DNA from: Bacteroidales bacterium UBA3764
Lineage (GTDB): Bacteria; Bacteroidota; Bacteroidia; Bacteroidales; UBA932
Direction: 5' to 3'
Length of the DNA: 41,291 nucleotides
NCBI GenBank assembly: GCA_002371115.1
Contig: DFFY01000017.1
Location: 1-41,291 of the forward strand
Shown here: positions 26,201-35,673 of the stretch, in pieces
How the letters are laid out: the number at the start of each line of letters is the position of its first letter
How positions within the stretch are numbered: the stretch's first letter is position 1
Translations under genes and position numbers: made by a program
Notes under the pieces: generated by a model
The model's database searches: none
What the model saw: the letters and a program-made list of their open reading frames with translations, nothing else
Told to the model about the DNA's origin: nothing

Positions 26201-26593
26201 TTACAGTTCCAAATCACTTACGGATGAAGCCCCTCTCGCCATTCCTGATTGAACGATATGTACCGTGACGGCATGCTCGCCCGCCACGATGCGAATCTTG
26301 CCGATTCTAGCGGGATCAGCTTCGTTCATGCCATAATGTACGTCAAAATAACCGTGACCGTTGCCATCAGCGTTCTCCAGCGACAGCCAGTCACTCCCCT
26401 GGGTGACGGTGGCCGCCCAAACCGTATTTGAATAAACTGGGATGATGAGATCCCCTTCCTTTTGATCGGCCACGTTAATCCGGGTGCTGTTCACGCCCAG
26501 TTCAATGCCCGTCACCCACTTCTTTTCACAGCCAGTGAGCAGGAAAAGAGGCAACAGGGCCAGCAATATCTTGGATATGAGTTTACTGTCCAT
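26201..26593 (-). CDS. Small BACON-domain lipoprotein
   Basis: The start at 26593 gives MDSKLISKILLALLPLFLLTGC (lipid Cys22) and a 130-residue product that overlaps the SusD stop by 11 nt. A Met two codons earlier (26599) is also possible. The frame stays open far upstream inside susD, but that part is a shadow. The mature part is one BACON domain: GVNSTRINVADQKEGDLIIPVYSN, VWAATVTQGSDWLSL and GKIRIVAGEHAVTVHIVQSG. BACON domains are Ig-like and usually carry or tether glycan-binding surfaces. It ends 1 nt before the next gene, so translational coupling is likely. Confidence 0.8.
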   Translation of the reverse strand: MDSKLISKILLALLPLFLLTGCEKKWVTGIELGVNSTRINVADQKEGDLIIPVYSNTVWAATVTQGSDWLSLENADGNGHGYFDVHYGMNEADPARIGKIRIVAGEHAVTVHIVQSGMARGASSVSDLEL

Positions 26594-28262
26594 AAGCATG
26601 GTTATCAAGAGCCCCTCCGGAATAGGTAATTTGTTCTGCCGGAATGGGCAAGTATTCATGATAGGGACGGATGAATCCGGGGAGATACATTCCGTCATTA
26701 TAGGTCTTAGTGCGTTCGTACCAGATACCCCATCGAACCAGGTCGAACTTCCGCTGATACTCTCCGAAAAGCTCACGAGCCCTTTCCAGACGGATTTCTT
26801 CCATGAAGGCCTCGGAAGAGCCTCCGACATAATCGAGATTGATCTTGTCCAAACCGGCTCTTGTGCGCGTAATGTTCAGATAAGAGGCAGCTTTGTCCGG
26901 ATGCCCCGCGTTCAGATGGGCTTCCGCCAGCATCAACAAGGCATCAGCGTATCTGAAAAACTTATAGTTATTATTATCGGCCGAATAGTACATTCCGAAG
27001 CTCCAGAACTTATTACCCAGCCAAGGTCTGGAATTGGCTTTGTTGCACGAGTTGAACCAACGGGCTGCACGGTCTTCAGGAAGACGTTCCGTGTCCGACT
27101 CTGCAAAACCGGACCAGCGCCAGGCCAGGTTGCCGGAGCCACCTCTGGCGACTTCCGACCCAGCAGAATACTCCCCGCTGCGAAGATCTTTTGAATAATA
27201 AGGAAGAACCGTGTTATAATAGTATGTCGTAGGTCTGGCGGAGATGCTGACCCGACTGTAAGCGCCCAGTTCAGGAATCCCTATCCCGTTATAGATATCA
27301 CTTACCGTAAACTCTTCTTCATCCTCATAACTGATCAGCTTGCTTCCTTTGCCCGGAGTGGTAAACAGGGCGAGCCCCCCTGTCGCCTGCATACCATATT
27401 CCTCATAAACATTCGATATTTCAAAAATTGACTCCTTCGTATATTTGTTGCCGAAGGGCACGTCCGTCAGAGGATACCGCTTGCCGAATTCTTCCGGATT
27501 GGAGGCGAACTCCCCGTAAATATCCTCCAACACTTCCAGCACTTCGACGGCGTCGTCCCAGCGGTGGTTCCATAGGCAGAACTTCCCGGCAATCAGCAGG
27601 CCTGCGGCAGCGCCAAGCCGATTCTCAAAAGGCTCGTCATAGGAACGTTTGAGCGGGAGTGCTCCAAGGCCACCCGCGGTTGTTGGATACAGATAATGTT
27701 TCAGTTCTTCGATGAGAGCATTCCGCGTATCATTCGCGCTCATTCTGGGTAGCCGTGCGATTTCAGCCCGGTTTTCTTCCGTCACCTCACAAGTGTAATA
27801 TGGCACATCACCGAAGGTGGAAGTAAGAAGATAATAGAAGAAGGCGCGTAGAACAATGAGTTCACCCTTATAAGGAAGCGCCTCCGCTTCTGTATAGTTT
27901 CCTTTCTGGATGTTCCTGTCCATGGCCGCCAGCATGCCATTGGCCCGCATGACGCCCATGTAGCTATACTGCCAGATGGTCGAAGCGATGGCAGGTTTGG
28001 TCGGCGAAATGTCCAATGTCGCGTTGTACTGATTAGACAGGTTCAAGAACATGAGGTCCGTCGTACACTCCGTCGCCTCCCAGAAACCGGTCCCGGACAG
28101 TTGGGAACGAATCAAGTTATAGCAGGCATTCACCCCTGTCTCACACTGCTGCAATGTCGTATAATAAGCATCGTAGCGGGCATATCCACGCATGTCTTCT
28201 TTCAACGAACACGCACTGGCAAGAAGGGTCAAAACAGCGAAAACAGTTATCGATTTTTTCAT
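26583..28262 (-). CDS. SusD/RagB family surface glycan-binding lipoprotein
   Basis: The 559-residue lipoprotein has lipid Cys18 (LLASAC). It shows the SusD-like N-terminal TPR part (RYDAYYTTLQQCETGVNACYN, SYMGVMRANGMLAAMD, YKGELIVLRAFFYYLLTSTFGDVPY) and the C-terminal RagB/SusD region (NNYKFFRYADALLMLAEAHLNAGH, YLNITRTRAGL, EEIRLERARELFGEYQRKFDLVRWG). The protein forms a lid on the SusC barrel and presents glycan for import. It lies 10 nt downstream of susC, the standard order. Length is within the usual 500-600 range. Confidence 0.96.
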   Translation of the reverse strand: MKKSITVFAVLTLLASACSLKEDMRGYARYDAYYTTLQQCETGVNACYNLIRSQLSGTGFWEATECTTDLMFLNLSNQYNATLDISPTKPAIASTIWQYSYMGVMRANGMLAAMDRNIQKGNYTEAEALPYKGELIVLRAFFYYLLTSTFGDVPYYTCEVTEENRAEIARLPRMSANDTRNALIEELKHYLYPTTAGGLGALPLKRSYDEPFENRLGAAAGLLIAGKFCLWNHRWDDAVEVLEVLEDIYGEFASNPEEFGKRYPLTDVPFGNKYTKESIFEISNVYEEYGMQATGGLALFTTPGKGSKLISYEDEEEFTVSDIYNGIGIPELGAYSRVSISARPTTYYYNTVLPYYSKDLRSGEYSAGSEVARGGSGNLAWRWSGFAESDTERLPEDRAARWFNSCNKANSRPWLGNKFWSFGMYYSADNNNYKFFRYADALLMLAEAHLNAGHPDKAASYLNITRTRAGLDKINLDYVGGSSEAFMEEIRLERARELFGEYQRKFDLVRWGIWYERTKTYNDGMYLPGFIRPYHEYLPIPAEQITYSGGALDNHAYGQ

Positions 28263-28272
28263 ACTTTCCCTC

Positions 28273-31200
28273 CTAAAATTTTAATTGCAGATCCAATGTA
28301 TAGGTTCTGGGACGCGGGAATGACCCATTGTCCAACCGGCGCACACTTCCTCCGGTGGAGACATCCGGATCAAAACCATTGTAGTGCTTGAGCAGCAAGA
28401 GATTCTCACCGGTGAGACCGATTTCAAGGGTCTTGAAGATGCGCGACCAGCGGCTCAACAGAATCTTGTAACTCACGCTGACGGTCTTCAAACGCAGGAA
28501 AGAGGCGTCATGGATTTGGAAATCCGAGCCGAGTCCATCATCGTAATTCGGGCGAGGAATGTTCGATTCCGGATTCCGGACCGGATGCCATGCATCCAGA
28601 ACGTATCTGTACTTATTGTAGCTTCCGAGCGTCGAGCCCATATACAATTCTGACAGGTTGTACATCTTTCCACCGGCCGACCAGGTCACGAATACCCCCA
28701 GCTTGAGTTTGCCCCAGAAAGTGAAATCGTTCTGTATTCCTCCGTAAGCGACAGGATCGGAGCTGCCCAGGTACACGATGTCGTTCTGGTCCAGATTGCC
28801 ATCCCCGTTGATGTCGCGGTAACGAGCGCGCCCGATATTGCTTCCGTTCGCGCCATCCTTGATGACAGAAGCATAGGTATGGGTGTAATTGTTCCGGTTG
28901 ATCTCATCCTGATTATGCCATACCCCTTCATACTGGTATCCCCATAGGGCATTGACAGGATAGCCTGTCTTATATCCATAAAGATATTCCGTACTGCTTC
29001 TTGGATTGACATAGGTGGGAACGACTTCATCCCCCGCGCCGGAGTCAAGCACCTGCTGGTCATTGTGGGAGAAAGTCAACGTTGAAGACCAGTTGAAATT
29101 CCGGCTTTGGATATTCTTTGTAGTCAACAGCACTTCGACACCGGCATTCCTCGTCTTTCCCTGATTATCCATATAGGAACTGTAACCCGTCGTCTGGGAG
29201 TTCCGTACGCTGAGCAGCAGGTTTTTCGTCGTGGAATAATACGCATCCACTTCAAGGCTGACACGAGACCGCCATGCCGAGAAATTGAGGCCCAGGTCCC
29301 AAGAAGTCGTCGTTTCCCAGGTCAAATGAGAGTTCGCAAGACGGGAAGGCATGGTGACCAGCAAGTATCCGTCACGGAATACCCAGGAACTACGATTGGA
29401 TGAGACAGTCGGTGTCGACTGATAACTGGAGATGGCATCATTTCCACTGCTCCCGACGCTCAGGCGAAGGGAAAGGTCATTCAGCCACGTGGCATTTCTC
29501 AGCCACTTTTCATTGACGATGGACCACCGGAATGCCGCCGCAGGGAAAAATCCCCACTTGTTGGATTCCGAAAAATTCGAGGCGCCATCGGCACGGACAG
29601 TAAGTGTCAGGTAATATCGACGGTCATAATCGTAATTGATCCGTCCCAGGACTGACATCGTTGTCTTGATATTATGATAGGAACTGCCATACCAGTTCGC
29701 CGTATTGTAGATTCCGGTCATGTCGTACTGCCCGACTTCATCATTCAAGAATCCGGTGCCTGAATAAGTACTATAGTCGGACCGAGTATAGGACGCGGTA
29801 AACCCGGCCAGCGCATTCAAGTGCTGTTTTCCGGCGATGTTTTTTGTCCACGTCAACGTGTTCTCATTCAAGATACGAATCTCATCCCAATAACGCCTTG
29901 TCGCCGTTCCGCCAGTGCGACGGGCCTGGGCCACAGGAAGATAGGAGGGGGAATAGACCCTGTCAAAATTATTGTCGTGCCCGAAAGACACGGAACTTTT
30001 CCACACAAAACCGCCCTTGAAATCCAACTGGACCCAAGGTGCAATATGCAGATTCCACTTCTCCGCCTTATTTGTGATTTCACGGGCACACAGATAAGGG
30101 TTGTTGAAAATCGCTCCCTGGCTGTCTTCATACCCATATTGATTCCACGTGCTTTCCTTGTCCAGCAATGGGCTCAGATAGATTGCCGCATTGGTGTCCG
30201 TTCCGCTGATGGTGGCATTGGTCCGGTTCACATCAAAGAACATATAGCGGGTCCGCACACCCATCGAAACCATCTTGCCCAGTTTCGTATCCACGTTGAG
30301 GGAACCGGTATAACGGCCGAAATCCGATCCGATTACGACTCCTCGGTTATAGTTGTAACCGAAACTTCCCATGATGGTCGTGTTATTCGTCTTGACGGTG
30401 ACACGGGCATACTGTTCGTTATAGATACCCGTCTGGGACAAGGTTTTCACCCAGTCCGTTCCTTCACCGGACAAGCGGGGATCGTAGTACGGATAGGAAC
30501 CGCCTTTCTGTTGAGGCAGGTACTGAAGCGCACTGGAATTGGCCAGTCGAACCATATTCATCCAGTCAGCATATTCAGTCGCATTCATCAGGTCCAGCGT
30601 TCCCGCAATCCGGGATATGCCCGTCGTACTTTTGACATAGACGCTGTATTTGGCATCCGATTTCTGACGGCTGTCCGTCGTTACCAAGATGACACCGTTG
30701 GCTCCGCGTGCGCCATAAATAGCGGTTGAAGAGACGTCTTTCAGCACACTGATGGAGACAATGTCCGCAGGATTGAGTTCGCCCAAATCCGAAACGGCAT
30801 CCATGACGCCATCCACGACAATCAGCGGTTCATTTCCGGCCGAGATCGAGCGGGCGCCCCGAATCTGGATGCTGACGGATTCCCCCGGCTCTCCGCTGCC
30901 CGAAACGATGTCGGCTCCGGCAATCCTACCCTGCAGAGTCTGAGAAACATTGGTTGTCGGAGAGTTGTGGATATCTTCCATGTCTATCACAGCCACGGCC
31001 CCGGTCAGATCAGATTTTTTGGAAGTACCGTAACCGATGACAACCGCTTGGTCCAGCACCTGCTTTTCCGGCTCCATCATGACATGGAGGCTCCGCTTGT
31101 CTGAAATCCGGCGGGTTACCGTCTGGTAGTTGAGAAAAGAAAACTCGAGGACCGTCCCTTCCCGGACTTCGATATTGAACAGTCCTTTGTCGTCCGTGAT

Positions 31201-31356
31201 GGCATAATTCTGGTTATTCCCCTTGTCAAGGACGGCAACGCCAATCAGCGCTTCTCCGTTTTCATCAGTAACCTTGCCGCCGATACGAAAATCCTGGGCC
31301 GAGACAACCAACACCGGAATCAACAAGTTGATAAGTATGCAGTATAATTGTTTCAT
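28273..31356 (-). CDS. SusC/RagA family TonB-dependent outer-membrane transporter
   Basis: The 1027-residue protein has a signal peptide (MKQLYCILINLLIPVLVVSAQ), a carboxypeptidase-regulatory-like domain at about 25-95 (IGGKVTDENGEALIGVAV), then the SusC signature VVIGYGTSKKSDLTGAV and plug domain (about 110-230, IRGARSISAGNEPLIVVDGV, DVSSTAIYGARGANGVILVTT), and a 22-strand barrel to the C-terminal LDLQLKF. It imports oligosaccharides released at the surface, powered by TonB-ExbBD. No N-terminal STN or sigma/anti-sigma signalling domain is present, which fits control by the HTCS rather than by an ECF sigma factor. Confidence 0.96.
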   Translation of the reverse strand: MKQLYCILINLLIPVLVVSAQDFRIGGKVTDENGEALIGVAVLDKGNNQNYAITDDKGLFNIEVREGTVLEFSFLNYQTVTRRISDKRSLHVMMEPEKQVLDQAVVIGYGTSKKSDLTGAVAVIDMEDIHNSPTTNVSQTLQGRIAGADIVSGSGEPGESVSIQIRGARSISAGNEPLIVVDGVMDAVSDLGELNPADIVSISVLKDVSSTAIYGARGANGVILVTTDSRQKSDAKYSVYVKSTTGISRIAGTLDLMNATEYADWMNMVRLANSSALQYLPQQKGGSYPYYDPRLSGEGTDWVKTLSQTGIYNEQYARVTVKTNNTTIMGSFGYNYNRGVVIGSDFGRYTGSLNVDTKLGKMVSMGVRTRYMFFDVNRTNATISGTDTNAAIYLSPLLDKESTWNQYGYEDSQGAIFNNPYLCAREITNKAEKWNLHIAPWVQLDFKGGFVWKSSVSFGHDNNFDRVYSPSYLPVAQARRTGGTATRRYWDEIRILNENTLTWTKNIAGKQHLNALAGFTASYTRSDYSTYSGTGFLNDEVGQYDMTGIYNTANWYGSSYHNIKTTMSVLGRINYDYDRRYYLTLTVRADGASNFSESNKWGFFPAAAFRWSIVNEKWLRNATWLNDLSLRLSVGSSGNDAISSYQSTPTVSSNRSSWVFRDGYLLVTMPSRLANSHLTWETTTSWDLGLNFSAWRSRVSLEVDAYYSTTKNLLLSVRNSQTTGYSSYMDNQGKTRNAGVEVLLTTKNIQSRNFNWSSTLTFSHNDQQVLDSGAGDEVVPTYVNPRSSTEYLYGYKTGYPVNALWGYQYEGVWHNQDEINRNNYTHTYASVIKDGANGSNIGRARYRDINGDGNLDQNDIVYLGSSDPVAYGGIQNDFTFWGKLKLGVFVTWSAGGKMYNLSELYMGSTLGSYNKYRYVLDAWHPVRNPESNIPRPNYDDGLGSDFQIHDASFLRLKTVSVSYKILLSRWSRIFKTLEIGLTGENLLLLKHYNGFDPDVSTGGSVRRLDNGSFPRPRTYTLDLQLKF

Positions 31357-31360
31357 GCCT

Positions 31361-32443
31361 TTAATACTTAATGGTCAGGACACAAGGAGCATGTTGCAGG
31401 CCTGCCTCTTCCATAGGGATGGTCTCGACGGCGGCCAGATGATTCCATGCCGATGCCGATACATAGGCATAATCTGCTCTCCAAGCTTTTTCGCCCGCAG
31501 AATAGCTTGTATTGAATGTCTTGTGCGTCAGATAAATACTGTCGTACAGATTACACTCCCATGCGTAACGATCTGCATCGAACAGCGCGTCTGCCGGATC
31601 TTTCGGATACCAGCCCGGGGTATTCGGATAACCGGCTTCCATCACACTGAAATAGTATAAAGAGCCGCCAATGATCCACAAATCACCCGACAAGGGCTGA
31701 TTGTATCCACTGTCCAGCAGGTCCTTTATCCGGCCGTACTGCCGGCCGGCATCCTCCTCCGGTTCGAAATCCGCAACCACCATATTCCACCCATCCACTT
31801 GAGCCGTAAGAAAAGATTCTCCTGATGAGGTCTTCTTTGGATAATCTTCTGATGTACTTAAGATGAAGGCTCCGTCTCTGATGACATGGTCATCGTTCGC
31901 GCTGATGATTTGGTCCGGATCATAAGCCGCAATCCAGTCATATCCACCGGTTTCCATCCACTTCTTCGTCTGATTCGCATCCGCGCCCTGAAGATTGGCA
32001 TACAGGACCTTACGGGTTTTGAGCTCCGGAATCAAAAACTCCAGGTAATTGTCTTGGACGACACTGCCGTAATCAGTGCCATCCGGAGCGCCCTGCTGCA
32101 GAACCGACAGCGTATCTGCTACTTGTTCTTCAATCCTTTGGATAATGATGTTGGCCTTTCGCAGTGGCTTAGAAGAAATAATATCGGACTTGTTCGCTTC
32201 GTAATAAAGCGTGAACGCGCTCTGTCCATTCCCGCCATTACCATCGAGCCGGATCCAATCCGCATCCGTTGCGACCCGCCACAAACTATTCAAGGACACC
32301 AAAACACTGAGTTTGCCGCCCTCCGGAGACAGGTACACTTGTCCCAAGTTCTTACCGGATGCATATTCCGGTCCCTGCTGCCTGCAAGAAACCGGCAACA
32401 GGAGAAACACCGTTAAACAAGAATAAATTATACTCTTTTTCAT
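31361..32443 (-). CDS. BACON lipoprotein with degenerate endonuclease/exonuclease/phosphatase-like domain
   Basis: The 360-residue lipoprotein (lipid Cys20, LLLPVSC) has a BACON-like domain at about 30-120 (LNSLWRVATDADWIRL; ANIIIQRIEEQVADTLSVLQQG). Residues about 130-360 follow the strand order of the EEP (exonuclease/endonuclease/phosphatase) fold, but the catalytic motifs look replaced. The GDFN position reads IIGGSLYYF, the NTHLD position reads VVADFEPEED, and the final SDHxP position reads LQHAPCVL, while the RxDYxYxS strand is kept (RADYAYVS). If right, this is a non-catalytic, probably glycan-binding, surface protein. The EEP assignment is my inference from motif spacing. Its ATG overlaps the previous stop by 4 nt, and susC follows after 4 nt. 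Confidence 0.7.
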   Translation of the reverse strand: MKKSIIYSCLTVFLLLPVSCRQQGPEYASGKNLGQVYLSPEGGKLSVLVSLNSLWRVATDADWIRLDGNGGNGQSAFTLYYEANKSDIISSKPLRKANIIIQRIEEQVADTLSVLQQGAPDGTDYGSVVQDNYLEFLIPELKTRKVLYANLQGADANQTKKWMETGGYDWIAAYDPDQIISANDDHVIRDGAFILSTSEDYPKKTSSGESFLTAQVDGWNMVVADFEPEEDAGRQYGRIKDLLDSGYNQPLSGDLWIIGGSLYYFSVMEAGYPNTPGWYPKDPADALFDADRYAWECNLYDSIYLTHKTFNTSYSAGEKAWRADYAYVSASAWNHLAAVETIPMEEAGLQHAPCVLTIKY

Positions 32444-33315
32444 AGCACCTCCAAATAACCATTTTCGGGATTCAACTCTGGAATACCGGATATTCCAACC
32501 GAAACTGCCGCAACATGGAACGATTGATTTTCGATGCGAGGAATCGTGATGTCCTTTAAACGTATTTCCAAGGTTTCGCCGTCAGCCGTGGACATCCGCA
32601 GATCGATTCGCTCGTATTGGCGAGGCGGAAGCACAAATAAGAATTTTGAATATTCCTGACCCAAACGGGCCGGAACGCCCTCCTCCGGAAGCATCAGGCT
32701 AATTGAATGGGCCGACGATGAGGTCCCCGAAAGCTTCTCTTCCCTATCCACCACAAAACGTCCGGACAGCGCCTCATCACTGAACAGTGCCATTTCTTTG
32801 ACCGTTATAGCCCCTTCCAGCTGAACCTCGACTTGGAGCATTCCAAAGGGATATGCGAAATGGAGGGATCCGTTTTCCTGATGGGCGAAAACACGGTCCG
32901 CGTAACGCAAGAACTGCGGGACCGCTCCGATTCCGGGGTCAAAGACCTGCTTTGACGCCAAATCACAAGGAATAGCGTCAAAAGTAGCGTCCAAACCCTC
33001 CACATAGGGATAATAAGCCCTGATCAGTTTCCCTTTTACTTTCTCCCCATAAAAAACGGATTCCGAGGCCCCTATGCCATCCTTTTTCACAAACCATGGA
33101 ACATTTACACCCGCCTCGGATGCAAAAACTCCGATTCTGTCTCCCTTGCCCCAGAGGGATGTCTCCGCCCCGGAAATCAAGATATCCTCAACGGAAGCAT
33201 TCAAATGGGTTGTCCCGTTCAAATCTATGTCCGCCCCCGTATCTTTCACCTTCTCACAAGCCATGAAAAGAGAAAGGGAACCGACTAATGCCAATATGTT
33301 AATAAATTGTTTCAT
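32440..33315 (-). CDS. Fimbrillin family lipoprotein
   Basis: The 291-residue product has lipid Cys20 (LSLFMAC). The N-terminal half has the fimbrillin/Mfa-like layout: ETSLWGKGDRIGVFASEAG, LIRAYYPYVEG, VPQFLRYADRVFAHQ and LHFAYPFGMLQVEVQLEGA. The C-terminal half has PRQYERIDLRMSTADGETLEIRL. Such domains form pilus-like or adhesive structures in Bacteroidales; in PULs they are often surface glycan-binding partners. No partner usher or tip genes typical of a full Mfa/Fim operon are present. Its stop overlaps the next gene by 4 nt. Confidence 0.8.
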   Translation of the reverse strand: MKQFINILALVGSLSLFMACEKVKDTGADIDLNGTTHLNASVEDILISGAETSLWGKGDRIGVFASEAGVNVPWFVKKDGIGASESVFYGEKVKGKLIRAYYPYVEGLDATFDAIPCDLASKQVFDPGIGAVPQFLRYADRVFAHQENGSLHFAYPFGMLQVEVQLEGAITVKEMALFSDEALSGRFVVDREEKLSGTSSSAHSISLMLPEEGVPARLGQEYSKFLFVLPPRQYERIDLRMSTADGETLEIRLKDITIPRIENQSFHVAAVSVGISGIPELNPENGYLEVL

Positions 33316-33324
33316 GGTCTTATC

Positions 33325-35673
33325 TTATTCTCCATTCCACCATATATTGCCGACAGAAGACACCTGGGAACCGCCATATGAAGGGGAGCAGATATATCCT
33401 GAAAAATTGGACGCGGTAAAATCCATCGTCTCCATATCCCCGAATCCGTCTTTGACTGAATAAAGCACCGGCGTTATATTATAAGTAACGGAGCCTCCGA
33501 AGGAACAGTTTTCTATCAGCGTCCCTTCCAAATTGATATAGGAGGGCGTTGTATTCCCTTGCGCATTCTTTGTGGAAAGGGTGAGAGCAAGGCTATAACT
33601 ATTCTCTCCGTAATCTTTGGTACGGATAAGCTGCTGGTTCGCAAAGATTCTACAGCCGGACATCCTGATTGTACGGTTCGACAGGGCCACACCGCTGCTC
33701 ACGGCGTAAGCCTGCCGTTTCAACGTCCCTACCTGAGAACTTTTGACCGTGCATCCTGTAAACGTAGTATAAGTGGCATAACCTGCCAGTCCACCGGAAG
33801 CCGAACTGAAGGAAGCCCTGCCATAAGCGGCACCTTCATAGGGTATGACTTTTCCGTAATTGGAACAGGAGGTTACAGGACAGAAATCATCCTTGTATCC
33901 GCTCAGTACGCCCACAACACCTCCGGCATAGATTCGATAGATATCGGAAGAGCTGCCGTTCTCAACCAGCTGATTGCTGATTATTCCATCATTGACACAA
34001 TCTTCAAGTTCCAAATAGTAACTTCCCTGCGTCCCGGCACTGTCTGAAAAACCGGCTCCGGTTTTACTGAGAGCCGTACTCAACCCAAGTATGCCGCCTG
34101 CGCCGGACAGAAGTGCATTACAATCTGTCGGATCGGTTTCGTAATGGACATCGATATTTCCGTGGTTGGTACAGGATTCTATTCGAAGATACTTTTCTCT
34201 GTCGCCAGAGATGACATTGGCAACGATGCCGGCATATCCCGCATTGACAGGTCTGGTTTTCTTGGCGGCCGGCTTAACAAAACTCACCGTCACTTGACCC
34301 TGATTCTGGCAATCTTTGACGAGCGCCACCTCGGAAAGGTCGCGGACAATACCGACAAAGCCGCCTGCCACGACCGGATAATCGGCCGATGAGATGTCTG
34401 CAATAATAGTAAGGTCGGCCTCATTCCTGCATGAAACGATGCCGCCGCCACTGAATGTACGGCAAAACGCACCTGCGACAATGGCCGACGCTGTTTTCTG
34501 AACTGTTATCGTCGCTTGATTGACACAATTCTCAATCAATCCACCGTTAAGAGTTCCGGTAAAAACGCTGGCTCCTGTTTTTCCGGGATCAGCCGGGTTG
34601 TTGTCGCCAGCAATGGTCAGATTCTTAATGGTCCCTGTCAGGGTCTTGACGAGCGGAGAGGTTGCGGCTGTCTGCGTAATCGTGTGACCACGTCCGTCCA
34701 GCACACCGGAGAAAGACGTAAGCGGTGTCAAAGATGTTGCCGAGAAGTCTGCACCAATATGGACGGTGCCATCCCTTGAAAGCCAGTCTTTTTCCCAGTT
34801 CCCACCGTTACATGCCGCAGCAAAAGCCTCCCAGTCTTCTGCTGAATAAATCTCAAATGCATCCGGCTGATATTCCATCGGAGAGAACAACGTGATGGAT
34901 CCCGCCTTTACGGCAATCCCGGGATTTGCTCCTTCCGAAGGTCGAAGCCATTGGCAATGCAGAACTTTTCCATTGATACATACAACAGTGAAATCCAGGC
35001 CGGAGGGATAGATGCCAGCCGGAATGGCGATATGGAAATCCACAGGCTCACTGCCAAGAGCGACACCTCCTTCCGGTAAAACCAAGTGAATTCCTTCTCC
35101 TTCCAGCGGTGACAGGTTCCCGTCCTTCAATGAAAAACGGCCTGAAAGCGGGATTTCATCCAGGCTGGAGACGGAGAGTGACTTGATGACATACGCATCA
35201 GCCGAGGTCAGAGAGAGGCGTACGATGCCCGCCAAATGATGCATGGTTACCGGTGCTCCTTCGTCTGCACTTTCTCCCCACAGAAGATCGCTCCCCTCAG
35301 AAAAACTGCCTTTCGTCCACAACTGGTCTGTCGGGAGATTCAACACGTATCCATTCTCATCCATGCCGGCATAGACTGATTCCGGATAGAGTACCTTATA
35401 AGGAGGTTCAACATTGTTGACTTTAAATGTTGCCTCGCTGACTGAAACATCGGAGCCCAAATCCAAGGGCGCAGAGATGACTCCATTGACGAGAACTCGG
35501 TCCCCGGAAGTCCAATAAACAGGAAATCGTCCATCGGTTTCCCCCAGATGGGTTTTGGTAACAGGCGCCTGGACGAGACGTATTTCCATCGTGGTGTCCT
35601 GTACCTCACTCACCTTGGCACAAGACAGAATGGACAAAGCCAAAAACGGATAATAAAAATGTGGTCGATTCAT
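33325..35673 (-). CDS. Fimbrillin-like lipoprotein with C-terminal GLUG-like beta-helix repeats
   Basis: This is the first gene of the PUL operon. ATG 35673 (MNRPHFYYPFLALSILSC, lipid Cys18) gives 782 residues; the longer frame from 35694 adds only leader codons. Residues about 20-270 are fimbrillin-like (VTKTHLGETDGRFPVYWTSGDRV, LAGIVRLSLTSADAYVIKSLS). After AEDWEAFAAACNGG, residues about 280-770 contain repeated turns of the type GAFCRTFSGGGIVSCRNEAD, GGFVGIVRDLSEVALVKDCQNQG, GGILGLSTAL and GGLAGYATYTTFTGC, as in GLUG or parallel beta-helix proteins. It is likely a long surface adhesin or glycan-binding protein. Confidence 0.8.
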   Translation of the reverse strand: MNRPHFYYPFLALSILSCAKVSEVQDTTMEIRLVQAPVTKTHLGETDGRFPVYWTSGDRVLVNGVISAPLDLGSDVSVSEATFKVNNVEPPYKVLYPESVYAGMDENGYVLNLPTDQLWTKGSFSEGSDLLWGESADEGAPVTMHHLAGIVRLSLTSADAYVIKSLSVSSLDEIPLSGRFSLKDGNLSPLEGEGIHLVLPEGGVALGSEPVDFHIAIPAGIYPSGLDFTVVCINGKVLHCQWLRPSEGANPGIAVKAGSITLFSPMEYQPDAFEIYSAEDWEAFAAACNGGNWEKDWLSRDGTVHIGADFSATSLTPLTSFSGVLDGRGHTITQTAATSPLVKTLTGTIKNLTIAGDNNPADPGKTGASVFTGTLNGGLIENCVNQATITVQKTASAIVAGAFCRTFSGGGIVSCRNEADLTIIADISSADYPVVAGGFVGIVRDLSEVALVKDCQNQGQVTVSFVKPAAKKTRPVNAGYAGIVANVISGDREKYLRIESCTNHGNIDVHYETDPTDCNALLSGAGGILGLSTALSKTGAGFSDSAGTQGSYYLELEDCVNDGIISNQLVENGSSSDIYRIYAGGVVGVLSGYKDDFCPVTSCSNYGKVIPYEGAAYGRASFSSASGGLAGYATYTTFTGCTVKSSQVGTLKRQAYAVSSGVALSNRTIRMSGCRIFANQQLIRTKDYGENSYSLALTLSTKNAQGNTTPSYINLEGTLIENCSFGGSVTYNITPVLYSVKDGFGDMETMDFTASNFSGYICSPSYGGSQVSSVGNIWWNGE

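Noticed and set aside
26594..26830. N-terminal extension of the small BACON protein into susD
   Set aside because: The extra codons lie fully inside susD in another frame and would hide the lipoprotein signal; the start at 26593 fits better.
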